Assembly (NCBI GenBank): GCA_947044365.1
Contig: OX345644.1
Span: 5,462,577 to 5,526,576 of the forward strand
Origin: Petrosia ficiformis
Taxonomy: Eukaryota; Porifera; Demospongiae; Haplosclerida; Petrosiidae
DNA: 64,000 nucleotides
Direction of reading: 5' to 3'
Below the pieces are notes generated by a model, which worked only from the letters and a program-made list of their open reading frames with translations, ran no database searches and had not been told where the DNA came from. Below, piece by piece: positions 1 through 16,183 of the stretch. Position 1 is the stretch's first letter; every line of letters begins with the position of its first letter. The position numbers and the translations under genes are program-made.

Positions 1-48
1 ACATATACTGTACATTTAAGTAATACAAATTTCATTTATTATATTTAC

Positions 49-3000
49 CTGTTATTAAAGGTCTCTGATCCTAAATTAGTGTCCCAATTCTGTGGATCCA
101 GTAAATGATCTATTTGATATGAGAAGTTATCAATCTGTAATGTTTTAGACCTCTCTTCCTTTAACTAAAGAAAGAGAATTGTAGACATACATGTAACTTT
201 ATTTAATTCCATTTTCAAATCAATTTTATTTGAAAAATAAAAATAGCCATTTCAATAGTTATTCAACTATCTTCATCAGTGGTATAACAATAAAACAAAA
301 TATAAAGGTCATTCACATTCACCTTGTCCTCAGAAAAATGGTCATAACTTTAGTTTAGAATGACCAACAATCTTTTCACCTGTATCATTTCATATAACTT
401 TCCATCCTGTTCTTTTTCGTGTATATCAAATCTCAATCCATTGCTTCATTATTGGGTTACAGTATAATCATGTATTAACCTTATGACATTAAACTATACA
501 CTATATTATATATAAAGTCATCATATCATAATTTTGAGGACATCGTGAATGTGAACACACTTTACTTGTACAGTAAAATGTCAAACATTATAATATTATG
601 TGATTGAAATTTTATTATAATTATAAGTAGTTATATAGTACATCATACAAGAACTGAAATAGTTTATTATCTCATATATGATTTGACTTTAAGGATTGAA
701 GACTGTTTACTTACATTTCTCAAAATATCCATTTTCTTGCTAAGTTCAGCATCAAAAGCTTGTAGCTCATTCTTCAATGCTATAAAATAAAATAAAATAC
801 ACGAGCAGTATATGTACATGTACATAGTGTTCTCTCCATGTTCTTTTAAGAGGGTACACTACCCCCTATAAATAGATATAATGTACAGTACCCCGTTATA
901 GATATAATGTACAGTACCCCCTTATAGATATAATGTACAGTACCCCTTATAGATATAATGTACAGTACCCCCTTATAGATATAATGTACAGTACTCCCTA
1001 TAGATATAATGTACTGTACTCCCTATAGATATAATGTACTGTACTCCCTATAGATATAATGTACAGTACTCCCTATAGATATAATGTACAGTACCCCCTT
1101 ATAGATATAATGTACAGTACTCCTTATAGATATAATGTACAGTGCTCCCTATAGATATAATGTACAGTACTCCCTATAGATATAATGTACAGTACTCCCT
1201 TATAGATATAATGTACAGTACCCCCTTATAGATATAATGTACAGTACTCCTTATAGATATAATGTACAGTGCTCCCTATAGATATAATGTACAGTACTCC
1301 CTTATAGATATAATGTACAGTACCCCCTTATAGATATAATGTACAGTACTCCTTATAGATATAATGTACAGTGCTCCCTATAGATATAATGTACAGTACT
1401 CCCTATAGATATAATGTACAGTACCCCCTATAGATATAATGTACAGTACCCCCTTATAGATATAATGTACAGTACTCCTTATAGATATAATGTACAGTGC
1501 TCCCTATAGATATAATGTACAGTACTCCCTATAGATATAATGTACAGTACTCCCTTATAGATATAATGTACAGTACCCCCTTATAGATATAATGTACAGT
1601 ACTCCTTATAGATATAATGTACAGTGCTCCCTATAGATATAATGTACAGTACTCCCTATAGATATAATGTACAGTACCCCCCTTATAGATATAATGTACA
1701 GTACTCCTTATAGATATAATGTACAGTACTCCCTATAGATATAATGTACAGTACTCCCTATAGATATAATGTACAGTACCCCCTATAGATATAATGTACA
1801 GTACTCCCTATAGATATAATGTACAGTACTCCTTCTAGATATAATGTACAGTACTCCCTATAGATATAATGTACAGTACTCCCTATAGATATAATGTACA
1901 GTACTCCCTTATAGATATAATGTACAGTACCCCCTTATAGATATAATGTACAGTACTCCTTATAGATATAATGTACAGTGCTCCCTATAGATATAATGTA
2001 CAGTACTCCCTATAGATATAATGTACAGTACCCCCCTTATAGATATAATGTACAGTACTCCTTATAGATATAATGTACAGTACTCCCTATAGATATAATG
2101 TATAGTACTCCCTATAGATATAATGTACAGTACCCCCTATAGATATAGACAGAGACAGAGACAGAGATATACATGTATATACATGTACATGTACCTTCTC
2201 CAGAAGAACTATTGATAGCATTTAATAAACCTGTTTCAGCATGTAACCTGAGTATGAAACATCATAACTTCTGATTCAATTTATATATCACATGATATAA
2301 CTACTGTACTACATGTACAATTATCAAAAGTGAAATTAGTGAAGTACAATAACTGTATTATGATTTGGGGTCAAGTACGTATATGGTGAAGTACAAGTAT
2401 TACAAAATAAATTTAAGTCCATGTGTTATGTTCTGCTAGTGAAAATGTACTTAACTACCAGTACAAGTACATGTACCTTTGAAAGTACTTATAAGTACAA
2501 GTGCAAATGGTTCCAGCTGGGATGTACTTACCAATGTACAATATTTGATGTGAATTTTGGCTGGCCATGATAGCCAACCAAAGTGATATTTGATTGGCCA
2601 TTTTTTAAATTGCTTGGACATGTGACTACTTGTACAATATGCATACATGTATATATATTTGTTACCAATTATTAGTGACATTATCATTAAACATAATTTC
2701 TAAATTTTACAAAATGATACTAATCAACCCAACAATTTTCTAATTTTCATAAAAATTGACTGGTTAAAATGACCGACCACGTGCACATTTGAACGGTCAT
2801 TCTAATTATTTGCTCGGAAAATGGCCGATGGCTGACTGTAATATTGTACACTGCTTACTGTTTATAACTCACAAAGAGACATGTCAAACTTTAATTATCA
2901 TTGTAAAACATTACATCTAACGAACATTAACTGTTATAACCTTCATTATTTACATGTATGACAAATACAATATTTAACACCCGGTTTGAGGAATACATGT

Positions 3001-6000
3001 AAATTTAAAAGGACTTAAAAGACCTTCAAAGTACATAAAGATATTTAAGTACTTGCAAGTACTCAACTGAGGACTTGACAGCAAGTACAAGTACTTTGCA
3101 TAAAAGTACGTTCACATTGAGTTGCCACCTAACTAAATGATAATATCATTCAGTCAGATATGAACTCCACGTGAACATACCTTAATGAGGAAGGACTTAA
3201 GTACAAGTAACGATGTACTTGGCCCTATGCCTGATTGTAAGGTCTTCCTATTGTAAATTATGTTGTCTATACATATAACATTAGTTTCATGCTCAATATG
3301 AAAATAATAATGTTTTGTTACCAGCAAAACTAAATACAATGCTCAGTCTATCTGAAAATTTATCACACATACATGTAATATTCATTATGTAATAATAGTT
3401 GTTGCACTTCCATCATGTTCATTGAGTTCTCTGAGCATTGAAACCATCAGAACCAACACAAACTTACTCTGTAGATTGAGCTCCTAACTGTTTAAAAAGT
3501 ATATTATACAATTCAGCAACTTTTTCCATCTCCATTTTAAGAGATGAGAACTCTTGTTGTACAGTTTGTCTATTAATAATAAAAACATAATTATAATAAC
3601 AATCACTATCTGATACTAAATGTATTATCACAGTAAACTGACATGTATAAGAGTCTCATTATACTCATTGTCTTGTATTCAGCCATGAAATCATATAACA
3701 GAATAAGTTTCTTTATGCCCATAAAAGAAAACTATGTAGTTAAGTAACTGTGTCACCGAATATGCCTACTTTAATCATTTGATCAGAACTAAATCTAGAT
3801 AATTCTACAGTATAAACCAGCTCAAAGACTATAGTATGTAGCTAGTAACTGTATCACTGAATATGGCTACTTTAAGCATTTGATCAGAACTAAATCTAGA
3901 TAATGCTACAATATAAACCAGCTCAATAACTATAGTATGTAGCTAGGTAACTGTATCACTGAATATGGCTACTTTAAGCATTTGATCAGAACTAAATCTA
4001 GATAATGCTACAATATAAACCAGCTCAATAACTATAGTATGTAGCTAGGTAACTGTATCACTGAATATGGCTACTTTAAGCATTTGATCAGAACTAAATC
4101 TAGATAATGCTACAATATAAACCAGCTCAATAACTATAGTATGTAGCTAGGTAACTGTATCACTGAATATGGCTACTTTAAGCATTTGATCAGAACTAAA
4201 TCTAGATAATGCTACAATATAAACCAGCTCAATAACTATAGTATGTAGCTAGGTAACTGTATCACTGAATATGGCTACTTTAAGCATTTGATCAGAACTA
4301 AATCTAGATAATTCTACAGTATACACCAGCTCAATAACTATAGTATGTAGCTAGGTAACTGTATCACTGAATATGGCTACTTTAATCATTTGATCAGAAC
4401 TAAATCTAGATAATTCTACAGTATAAACCAGCTCAATAACTATAGTATGTAGCTAGGTAACTGTATCACTGAATATGGCTACTTTAAGCATTTGATCAGA
4501 ACTAAATCTAGATAATTCTACAGTATAAACCAGCTCAATAACTATAGTATGTAGCTAGGTAACTGTATCACTGAATATGGCTACTTTAAGCATTTGATCA
4601 GAACTAAATCTAGATAATTCTACAGTATAAACCAGCTCAATAACTATAGTATGTAGCTAGGTAACTGTATCACTGAATATGGCTACTTTAAGCATTTGAT
4701 CAGAACTAAATCTAGATAATTCTACAGTATAAACCAGCTCAATAACTATAGTATGTAGCTAGTAACTGTATCACTGAATATGGCTACTTTAATCATTTGA
4801 TCAGAACTAAATCTAGATAATTCTACAGTATACACCAGCTCAATAACTATAGTATGTAGCTAGGTAACTGTATCACTGAATATGGCTACTTTAATCATTT
4901 GATCAGAACTAAATCTAGATAATGCTACAATATAAACCAGCTCAATAACTATAGTATGTAGCTAGGTAACTGTATCACTGAATATGGCTACTTTAAGCAT
5001 TTGATCAGAACTAAATCTAGATAATTCTACAGTATAAACCAGCTCAATAACTAGCTAGGTAACTGTATCACTGAATATGGCTACTTTAAGCATTTGATCA
5101 GAACTAAATCTAGATAATTCTACAGTATAAACCAGCTCAAAGACTATAGTATGTAGCTAGGTAACTGTATCACTGAATATGGCTACTTTAAGCATTTGAT
5201 CAGAACTAAATCTAGATAATTCTACAGTATAAACCAGCTCAATAACTATAGTATGTAGCTAGGTAACTGTATCACTGAATATGGCTACTTTAAGCATTTG
5301 ATCAGAACTAAATCTAGATAATGCTACAATATAAACCAGCTCAATAACTATAGTATGTAGCTAGGTAACTGTATCACTGAATATGGCTACTTTAATCATT
5401 TGATCAGAACTAAATCTAGATAATTCTACAGTATAAACCAGCTCAAAGACTATAGTATGTAGCTAGGTAACTGTATCACTGAATATGGCTACATTAAGCA
5501 TTTGATCAGAACTAAATCTAGATAATGCTACAATATAAACCAGCTCAATAACTATAGTATGTAGCTAGGTAACTGTATCACTGAATATGGCTACTTTAAG
5601 CATTTGATCAGAACTAAATTCTACAGTATAAACCAGCTCAATAACTATAGTATGTAGCTAGGTAACTGTATCACTGAATATGGCTACTTTAAGCATTTGA
5701 TCAGAACTAAATCTAGATAATGCTACAATATAAACCAGCTCAATAACTATAGTATGTAGCTAGGTAACTGTATCACTGAATATGGCTACTTTAAGCATTT
5801 GATCAGAACTAAATCTAGATAATTCTACAGTATACACCAGCTCAATAACTATACTATGTAGCTAGTAACTGTATCACTGAATATGGCTACTTTAAGCATT
5901 TGATCAGAACTAAATCTAGATAATTCTAAGTATAAACCAGCTCAATAACTATAGTATGTAGCTAGGTAACTGTATCACTGAATATGGCTACTTTAAATGA

Positions 6001-9000
6001 AGCATTTGATCAGAACTAAATCTAGATAATTCTACAATATAAACCAGCCCAAAACTTTGATGGTGGAGAATATGCTATCCAGTAGCCCTACAAATAAACT
6101 TTAAACCAAAGGAACATCCCTGCTTGTCATGTCAACATTATTCTTTTTGGTAATGGATTCACATCAATTCAGTACCACATGTATAATTATATTAATTCAC
6201 TCACCCAAGACAAAGTGCAGCTTGATGCATTAATCGATATGATCTGCTCAGATATTGTGCAGCATGCATGTAAGCCCAAGCAACTTTAGTACTGTCCTGA
6301 ATAGAAAAAAAAAACATAAATATAACAGAAATTTCAAATTAGTATTAGATAGTTCAAAGTTCATTAATTATCCTAAATGTCCTCGTGTATATACAACATG
6401 TACATACTATATGGAAAATCATGTGCTCACCGAGCTAGCACAAAGGAAACAACATGTACATATCACTTCATGTACATCTACACACAAAATACATTGTGTA
6501 TACATAAATAGATAAATATACATGTACATGTACATGTACACGTACATGTACATGTACATGTATCTTCAATTGTTCATCACTATACGCGTTACATAAACTT
6601 AACTGGAAGTTTTGAAAAGATATAATCCTGCTGAAAAGTATTGCTGTATCAATATCAAAAGTACTGAACATCATAGAACCAGATTTGATGTAATAATGAC
6701 ATTACACTTTACATGATGAGTTATATGGTGTAGTGTACATGTGTATGTGTTGAAGGATATTACTTACTTTGGAGTATCTCAGATCCTCCACCATAGATAC
6801 TTCAGAGTGTGCTCGAGGAGCTAGGGCTATAGGAAGATATAGAGGTAAGTACTATAACTACAAACGAATCTATTTAGATTATCACAAAAATAATTATTTA
6901 TGAAGTATGATAGTCTTTTAAAAATAATCTAAATTCTCATGTGTCTATTTTTATGTCCCACAGGGCTATCCCTATAATTGCTTTCCACGGGATGTATTGT
7001 ATGTATATATTTATAGTTCGTGGGCACTTATGCGAGTATGCATTGTATACATAGTTAAGGAATGAATCGAGTTAGAGACCAGCAGGAAGATTCAGGAAAA
7101 ATGTAAACCCGTTGTATGTAGCAGAGAAACAGTATAGTTGTTGAGTTTCAGACTTGAGGAAGTCACCATTTAGAACCTCGAAGGAGTACTTCAGTTTCTG
7201 TGCACTTAACTGGACTGCAGTTACAATCACTTCTTCAGGACCCAGTTTTCGAGTACACAGAAAAGTAGAGAGAGTAGAGACACTAATGCCATCACCAATA
7301 ATTGGTACATACACTAGTCATTGCAAAGCAATACTCTTTTCTCAATATATCTTGTTAATAATAATTATTCAGCTAAAAGACCTATTACTAGCAGTTTCTA
7401 TCTTCATCGGTAGCTTGTACAAGCATTCTTTCCTCTTTACACATATATGTAGTATGAAAAAAGAATCAGTTGCTTCATAATTTTCTAACATATATGTATA
7501 TAAATTTCATAATTACTTTAGTAATACATGTAATAACATACATGCATTATACGTAATAACATACGAAGTTCAGGTGTATATAGCATGTCAGCTTTTTGTG
7601 GTGGCCCTCCAAACACAGTCAGAGGAGAGGCAGCCTACAAGAGATGTATAAAAATTATGAACCAAAGTGAAAATACATGTGCAGAATACATTCATTAGCG
7701 ACAGCTATATAATTGTGTCTCTATAGACGACAACTACATGTATATAATGATTAGTATGTACATGTGTATGCATGTAATGTATGGAGATTAGTGGTGCCAC
7801 GATATAGAAAATTTTATATCGTATGTCGTGACTGTTTATATCGCGATATATCGCATATCACGATATAATTTAATTAATTATTCATTTATATTAATAATAA
7901 TTAAATGTTTTGACCGAAAGTTATGTTATTTTTTGTCCTCTGCTCTTAAAACTTACTGTACCCTTTAAACTTAATTAGATACAACTATAAACTAAAATAA
8001 AGTAAGAAAATCTTATAATTTCTAAGGCTAGATTCCTACCTCGGTCGTCATCTTGCTTGTGGGCGACGCCCACTTTTCAGGAAGTCAAAGGCTCTTTTGC
8101 TTTCCGTGTTCCAGAATTAAGCTTGTTATTGTTTTAGAGACCTGCAGACACCTTTAAGCTTGCAGAAAATGAACATAAATACCTTCTTTCCAGGTGCATG
8201 CAAGAAAAAGATTTTAAGTAGTTCAAACACGACGCCGTGTTTTTCAACTGCGCATGCGTATACCATATCGATATAAAAAAATGTTATATCATATCGTATC
8301 GTGATATGTCGATATATCGATATATCATGGCAGCACTAATGGAGATATTGTTTTTGATTATTGAAGTTTTATATAGCTCTAAGCCATCTCACACAACTGA
8401 CAATCCTGATATTACCATTAGTATTTATAATTACTATCACATTATCTAGAGAGATCATCAAAAAGGCTTCCTGTCACTTCCATATTGTACATTATTTGTT
8501 GTCGCATGGTTGAAAAGTATGTCTTTTGGAATAACGGCATAATTAATATCACAGACTTACAATTGATAATCAAAAGAGTTTTCTATCGATTGAGTAATCA
8601 ATTTTTAATTGTCTCAGCTCTAATAAATAATAGATTCCCCAGACTCATACCCATGCATGATCACAGACTCATACCCATACATGATCCGAGGTCTCATACC
8701 AATGTCACTCACATTGAATGAAGCATGAGTATTACCATCAATGCTACTACCAAATAAAATACAAATAGTTCATTATTCTTTACCAGGAATATTTGAAGGT
8801 CAGAATATCATAATTCACTAAGTGTGTATATTTTTAGAATTATAAAATCATTAATTAAATACCTGACTCCATCATTAATTATGGTGGTGCTTGGGTAATT
8901 AGCATATTCAAGAGTGACAACTTTTAAAACTTGTTTTTCACTTTAAAAACTCCACTTACAGAAGAAGCTCTTGTTTACTTTTGATAGTCTTACTGACCTC

Positions 9001-12000
9001 TAAACACAAAACTGATCTAGTGTTGATAGCGTTCTCTGTTTCACAGCTTTTTCTGTCAGCTAGAGGTAACTTATTTCACGAATCTATGATAGCTAATAGA
9101 TATGAAACTTGTTCTCATAACTTACCTTAGTCTACAGAGCAACAGTCTCTTTTTTAAAATACAGCTTCTAGTATTTCTGAAACAAGTATTCCACTATGTA
9201 AGAAAACAAACAGTTGTACTTGTACATGTTAAAAAAAATTGGGCTGTTACCAAATACTTCAGTCTTTGAACTATATACTATTTTGCAAAATTTCAGAGCT
9301 GTAGCGCATGTGGATAATTAGAACAAATTACTTAAAAAATATACTATGACAGCAATCAATGATTAATGAATATGCTAATTACCCAAGCGCCCCACCCCCT
9401 TAAGGTTCAAAGGTGTAGAATATGAAATTCATAATACTTAATAAATGCCTTAACAGATATAAATGCATGGTTCTAGATAGAGTGGAAGAAAGGTGCTGCA
9501 CTGCTCTATGCAATGCCATTCCCTTTGATATGGTCTAAGGAATGAGTCCCAAATATGCTCTGATGTCTGTGTCACTACCACTCTGTTGAAGTGTGGCTAG
9601 CTAAAACACTGGAATGGAGACTCACTGTAGTAATTGGTAATTGAGTTGTTTTGATAGGTTTAATAGGTTTAAATGGAATATTCTCATGATATAACTCCAT
9701 GTGTTGAGGCTGCAATAATGTCTGTTCTTGTATAGCTCTCCTTAAAGCTGGCATCCTAAAATAAATAATAATAATAATATTAACAATAATAATAACAATA
9801 ATAATAATAACAATAATAATAATAATGATAATACTAATAGTAATAATAAAGTGTTCTACTCGGGATATGTAGAGTGGTGATCAGATTGTAACTTGCATTT
9901 AGTGCTGTTTATCCAGTATATACTTAATACTGTCTCAATAGCATATATATATTATCTGAGAAGTGGTTAATTTACGCTGAGTGGTGGTTATTCCCGACCA
10001 GTGTAACTGTATTATCAATGTGGGCAGAACACTGATAATACAGTTTACATACATGTACATGTACATGTAGGTGAGACTGCTACATGTACATGTACATGTA
10101 AGTGTGAAGTAATTATTGAGGTACTCCCATGTTAATATTTATACCTTCATGTGTTCATGATGTGCAAAGTGTTATACAATGTAAGTTGTAACTGTGGCCT
10201 CAATTGTCACATTTAAAAACAAATAGCTTAATGATTGCTTTTCATAGATATTAAATTTCATTCTGAAATGGTTGAAAAAATGTAAACTAATTTTCGAAGA
10301 GACACTTTTTCGCAAATTAGTTTTAATCACAAATCTTGCCTTCCCTAAAATATATAATTGAGTATCACATGAATTTTGTTAACAGAATCCCAAGAGATAG
10401 AATGAAGTTCCTTCAAGGTTTCCATTGAGGGAAAGTAGTGATTTGGGATAAACCAATTATCATGATTTACACTACTCTTAGTGGATTCTGGGAGTATGCT
10501 CAGGAAACATTCAGTAATAAATAAGAAAACAGTAAATTAACATATACTTACACATCGTTGTTGTCAGGATCCAAATACACTTTGTGTAGAGTACAACGAC
10601 TAACACAAAACACATCAACAACCTGTAGAGTATAATAATGCGTATTTATAAAAAGAATTGTATACATTTACAACATCCTAACTACACAAAAGTGATATGT
10701 AATCGATAACCCTCCCTCACCACTGCTGAGACACAGTGCAAGTAAATGCACTAACTATGAATGCACTCACAATGCAGAACCCTCGCCACAAGTGTGAAGT
10801 AATTCACCACTCCTAAATCATGCGTACCTTTCCATGGATGGTAAACATTTTCACACGAATCATGGCTAAGCCTAAGTTGTGAGAGAATGTTGCGTGGGTT
10901 GGTAAGGTTTTCACATGAATCATTTCTAACTCATGCAAGGTTGAGTCCTGCATGTATTTTGCAAAATCTTGCTAATTTTCGTGCAAGACTCTAACAAGAT
11001 TCATCTCCAGACTCGTAAATCATAAAACATGCAAAAGTTTCTTTTTGAGACCTTGGCGAGTCTTTCCAGTAGGGGTGTGATTGCAATTAGAAACCAATTG
11101 CAGACAATAATTAATATAATATTACATTTATTATTTATACACGAATAATAAAAAAACATTTTCAATCAAATGAAAGAAGATGTAGGGATGTCAAAACCCA
11201 AAAAGCATGCAAACAAGGTTGGAAGGCTAACATAGGACCCAAAATTACACAAACTACTTCCATATAACCCTACATAAGTACTTACACTGCTATAAAGCAA
11301 AATACAAAGAGCTGCACTGAAAGCATAGGGAGACGTTGCAACACCTACTGTACCTCGATTATACTCCATTTCAAGCAGTATTAAATAATATTTTATATCA
11401 CAGTTCATGTAAACATTACTTGTACTAAAGTATTTGAAATTATAAATTACAAAGTTTAGTAATTGTTAAAGTATACATGTATTTATATTAACATACTATG
11501 TTACCATGACAACATACCTTCAATTTGGCTATTCTTTCAACTTCTTCAAAAAAATCTTTGAAGTTCATCATTTTCATGAAGTCTGTTTCAAGGAGACCAG
11601 CTAACACTGGAGTGATCACTAAACTTAAACCACTAATGAAATGAATAAAAACGATATGTGTGAAAAAGTTGCAGCGATACATGCAATTATCATAAATATT
11701 CGCTCTGTTCGGATATTCTCTCGTTATTTTGGTATTTGAATGTATTTTTAGCATCCTGAAATTCGTTTAAAGTTTGCGCATGCTCAGAAATTCAACATGT
11801 GAAATTATAATTGCAATAAAATGGACATATAGAAGTTTCTTGCTCTGTGTTACTACCTTTCTACACCTGTAGAGTACTGAATGGATAGTTTAAACAACTT
11901 TGGCTGTCGTTATAAACATCTATAACAACTGGTAACAGCAAAATGGTGAGTTAATATTTGATATCTCACTAGAAACGAGTTATGACAAAATTTCTTTGAA

Positions 12001-15000
12001 AGCAAGCGAATATCCGGATATTTGTTTATTAAACTAAGCGAATATCCGGATACCAAAAACTACTATTCGTTGCAGCCCTAATATATATATGCAATAATTA
12101 TGTACACATGCATAATGTATACAGTATATATATATCAGTTGATATACATTAATATGGCACACTACTGACACAAGAAGCATCTTACAATATATGTTAATAA
12201 AATGTCACCAGTAATTACCTTAGTTCTACTAAGTACAGCAATTACTGTTAAAACTACTGTTGAACTACTATAGTGTTGAAATGAGTAATTCCCGAGTATT
12301 AGTTATAGTTAACAAAAGCAATACCACTATAGGAAGATCAAATATGCATAAATCAAATCCTATACAAATAGCAAGTATTTACACAATATTACTCAATTAT
12401 TATCTCCTTCCAATCAATCAGTTTCAGCAAATGTGATCAAACTCGCAAAAACAGACCTTATGCTTGTCCAGCAAGAATAAAGTTACTATAATCACTCGCT
12501 TTTTAGCCATTTTGTGGAGGTAACCAACAAAATCTGGTAACTAAGAAGCCTATTGAAGCTTCTTCCTGGATACCAAATTTTAGAGACTTTTTGTACAAAC
12601 TAGCAAACTAGTAAGCAGGTTCTCGTTAGGCTTTTTTTGAAGGGTACAGAACCCTTCTTAACATGAAAAGTACCCTTCTTGAAGACTCAAAATACCCACT
12701 GTACCCTTCTTGAACTGTATATTAACATATTATATATACAATACACTAGACGAACCAGCTTGCTCAACAGGTTGTTTACCACTAGCTGTTTGAAGCTGTA
12801 GTTGATAGCCATCATAGCCTAGAGTAGTCTGACTGACATCTATCCTCGCTTTCTTTTTAGGAGGCACGCTGTAAATGAAACTCACGTGGTCAAACTTAGT
12901 GGGCGTGTTCAAAAATGATTAATAAGCTAAAAACATTTCCGCGCGCTTCACGCGCGTAACCTTCTTACATAAATTTCTGGTGAGAACCCTGGTAGTAAGT
13001 GATTGAATGTATGCTGGAAAGGAAGGTATGCCCTCTCAGCATGAAAACTCGAGTATATACATGTACAAAATGTTGATTGATATAACATACACTGATATTG
13101 CACAGTCAGGAGGAAGATCCTTTGAGTAGAATATCTCACTATCAGGATTATTCTGCCATCCAAGAATGACACCACTTTTCTTATTACTAATGATTCGATA
13201 CCTGATATACAGAAAAAGGTTATATTATATCTTAGTATGTAATTATATTGATATCTTCATGACATTTATTAGGAGTAATACAGTATATGTTAATAAAATG
13301 TCACTATACTGTAACAGTAATTACCTTAGTTCTACTGTCAGTATAGTATAGTAATTACTGTCTCACTACTATGGTGTTTGATTGACAAGTACACAATTAC
13401 TGTCAAAACTACTGTTGAACTACTGTAGTGCAGGAATGAAACTACTGAGTAATTAATGTAAGGTGACTTTTTATTGACATATACTGTAAATATATCTTAC
13501 ATTGAACTCAAGATTATGAGGTGCTGAGTTACTTAATGTGTGTGGTGTGGAATAAATGCAAGCAAGGCTCAGAATCAGAGTTTCTGATATGTTTTGAAAT
13601 CATAGGCCAAATTAGCTCAACAATACATGTAGTTAGCATTTGCGCCACTGGGAATCCATCTTGAGCCAATTAACAAACAGTTAATGCTGTTAGTGACAAT
13701 ATAATCATAATAAACTGTGCAATCTGGCCCAAAGAGAGAACTGTGCAGTGTCAAATAAGAAGCTCTTTTGGCCAATGGTGTGTCACATGAACTTATCAAT
13801 AAACTGCTCAGAATAAGTAGTAAGATTGTAACAAAATGTGTAAGGACAACATAATCATGGATGATATGATAAGATCATAAAAGATCTCTAGTATAAGGGA
13901 ATGTATATGTACAGAGAGTATTGCTTTAGAGGGGTGTGGGGTCATCCCATCTCCTTGGGAAATCCTAAAATAATTATAGATCCTCCAAGAGACTCAATGT
14001 TTGTCTTTGGATAACTGACCAACTCTGTTTGTTTTCCAAGCGCTCTTCTCTTCCCCCTCGCATATGAAAAATACAACTATACTATATCAGTTATAGTATC
14101 ACACTACAGTGCTCATAATTGTAAGAATTTTAGTACAATACAACCCCAGAAATTACAAATATTATGTATTTACGGAAGGCAAATCTAGCACTTCAATGAA
14201 GTCCTGTAAGTCGGTAATTTATCATGTTACACACATGTATCTCCATTTCTGATTACTTAAGATAACAATTATATATTTAAGCCAGTGTTTTTGATAAGCT
14301 TATATGGCATACCATTGGCCCAAAGAGTTTCTTTATTGGCACTGCACAGTTCTCTCTTTGGGCCAGTGGTGCAGTTAATTATGATTATATTGTCACTAAC
14401 AGCATTAGCTCTTTGTTAATTGGCTCAAGATGTATTCTCAATGATGCACACACTAACCATTTTTGAGCCAATTTGGCCCCTGCTTCAAAACGTATCAAAA
14501 TCTCTGATTATAGTTATTATTACTTGGTCAGTTTATACACACTCACATGGTATGGTTGTCATTTCGTTTCCTGTAAGGTTGAAAAGGTAGTCTGCCGGTA
14601 GCAATATGAAAGAGAGTAGCACCAACACTCCATAAGTCAACTTTGTCAACAAATTCTCTTTGAGCTCGTGGGTTTATTAAAGCTCTTTCATACATGGCAG
14701 GATACTATGTAACAGAATATCACAAACATAACTTCAATGGTCACTTTAGCTTCATTTTGAGTGGCTAGTACTACTTGGGTACCTGATTTACCACTTGGGT
14801 ATTGGAATTTAATTAGCCTCACTAGTAAAATTTATATATAATTATGCATATGCAAAACATAATGAATTACGTTATTACATGTATGTATGTACAGTATGTA
14901 GTCTATGTACACGTACTGTTCAACAAAAGTAATAAATTATTATGAGTGTGATTTAATTATTTAAGTGGGTGTATGGTTATGTAATTAATGAGCTACACCT

Positions 15001-16132
15001 CAATCCCTCAAAACTTCCTGTGGAGAACATTGCATACATAAATTACCACCAACAGTATATATATCATGTAATATCACATAACGTAAGATTGCGATATACA
15101 CGAGGCAGGGATGAATGTTTGAACATTCAGTAAGTTCAGTACCACATGTAAGAAGGTCATTCTCAACCTTTGTTGTCGTGCCCACATTAATGTTTGTGTA
15201 TGAGCACTTGTAAAATGAAAACATGCATTTTATATTGCTAGGAAAATTAAGCGCTGCTTCTGTCTCTTCTCATATTATACAACATTTTCAAAGCTTTCTA
15301 CAACTACATGATAAGAGATAAATAGCAAGTGGTCAAGTGTGATAGCGAATGTTACAAGGCTAATATTTCACCTTTGACACAGCCTTATATTAGTGTTCCC
15401 CCAGGATAAATATTGAGGGTGGGGGAGTGCATCAGTGGTACATGACATTTGATCAGCAATGTTCAATCAGTGTTATAAAACAGTGTTTTTGAGCATAAAT
15501 TTAAAATTAAAGGATGGGAGCGCAAGAATAAAGGGTGAGGGAGCGCCATGGTACCACCCTTTGGGGGAAACACTACCTATATAGTATATATCAATGACTT
15601 ACACAATGTACTAGTATAGTGAAATTGTGTAAGCTACAATGTATACCTAATACTAGTACAGTTATACAGTCTTATGCCACATACCAAATATTCCTCAGTG
15701 CCATGAAGAGAAGTGAACTTCTCTTCTGGTGCTAGTTTACGAGCTGTTCCAAAATCAGCAAGTTTGAAAATATAACTACATTAATAATTAAGAAATACAA
15801 ATATAATTAATGTATACAAATTATATTACATATACTATATATATACACGTATGTACATGTATATATATATATATGTAATATATATAGTACACTTATAGGT
15901 CTTATATACAAAAATATAGACCCGAGGTTTAGTGTCCAAGGATGTGATATAGCCCGAGCCTGCGAGGGCTATATCACATCCGAGGACACTAAACCAAGGT
16001 TTTATATTGTTTTATATAAGAACTGTAAGTGTACTATATACAATATATTGTATGCTGATAGATTAAAGATTCACAGGTCTATATACAAAAATATAAGACC
16101 TAACCACATCAAACGGTTGCCATGGTAGCATG

Positions 16133-16183
<51 letters not shown>

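Noticed and set aside
2451..3339. Two minus-strand open frames of 61-78 codons
   Set aside because: They lie in a kinase intron, have no recognisable motif and are built of TACAAGTAC-type simple sequence.
895..6055. CRISPR-like arrays
   Set aside because: Units are contiguous with no unique spacers, and the context is eukaryotic; these are minisatellites.
6255..6674. Open frames on both strands near a kinase exon
   Set aside because: One is the antisense of exon 6205-6296 and its intron; the other translates the ACATGT repeat into HVHVHV-type peptide.
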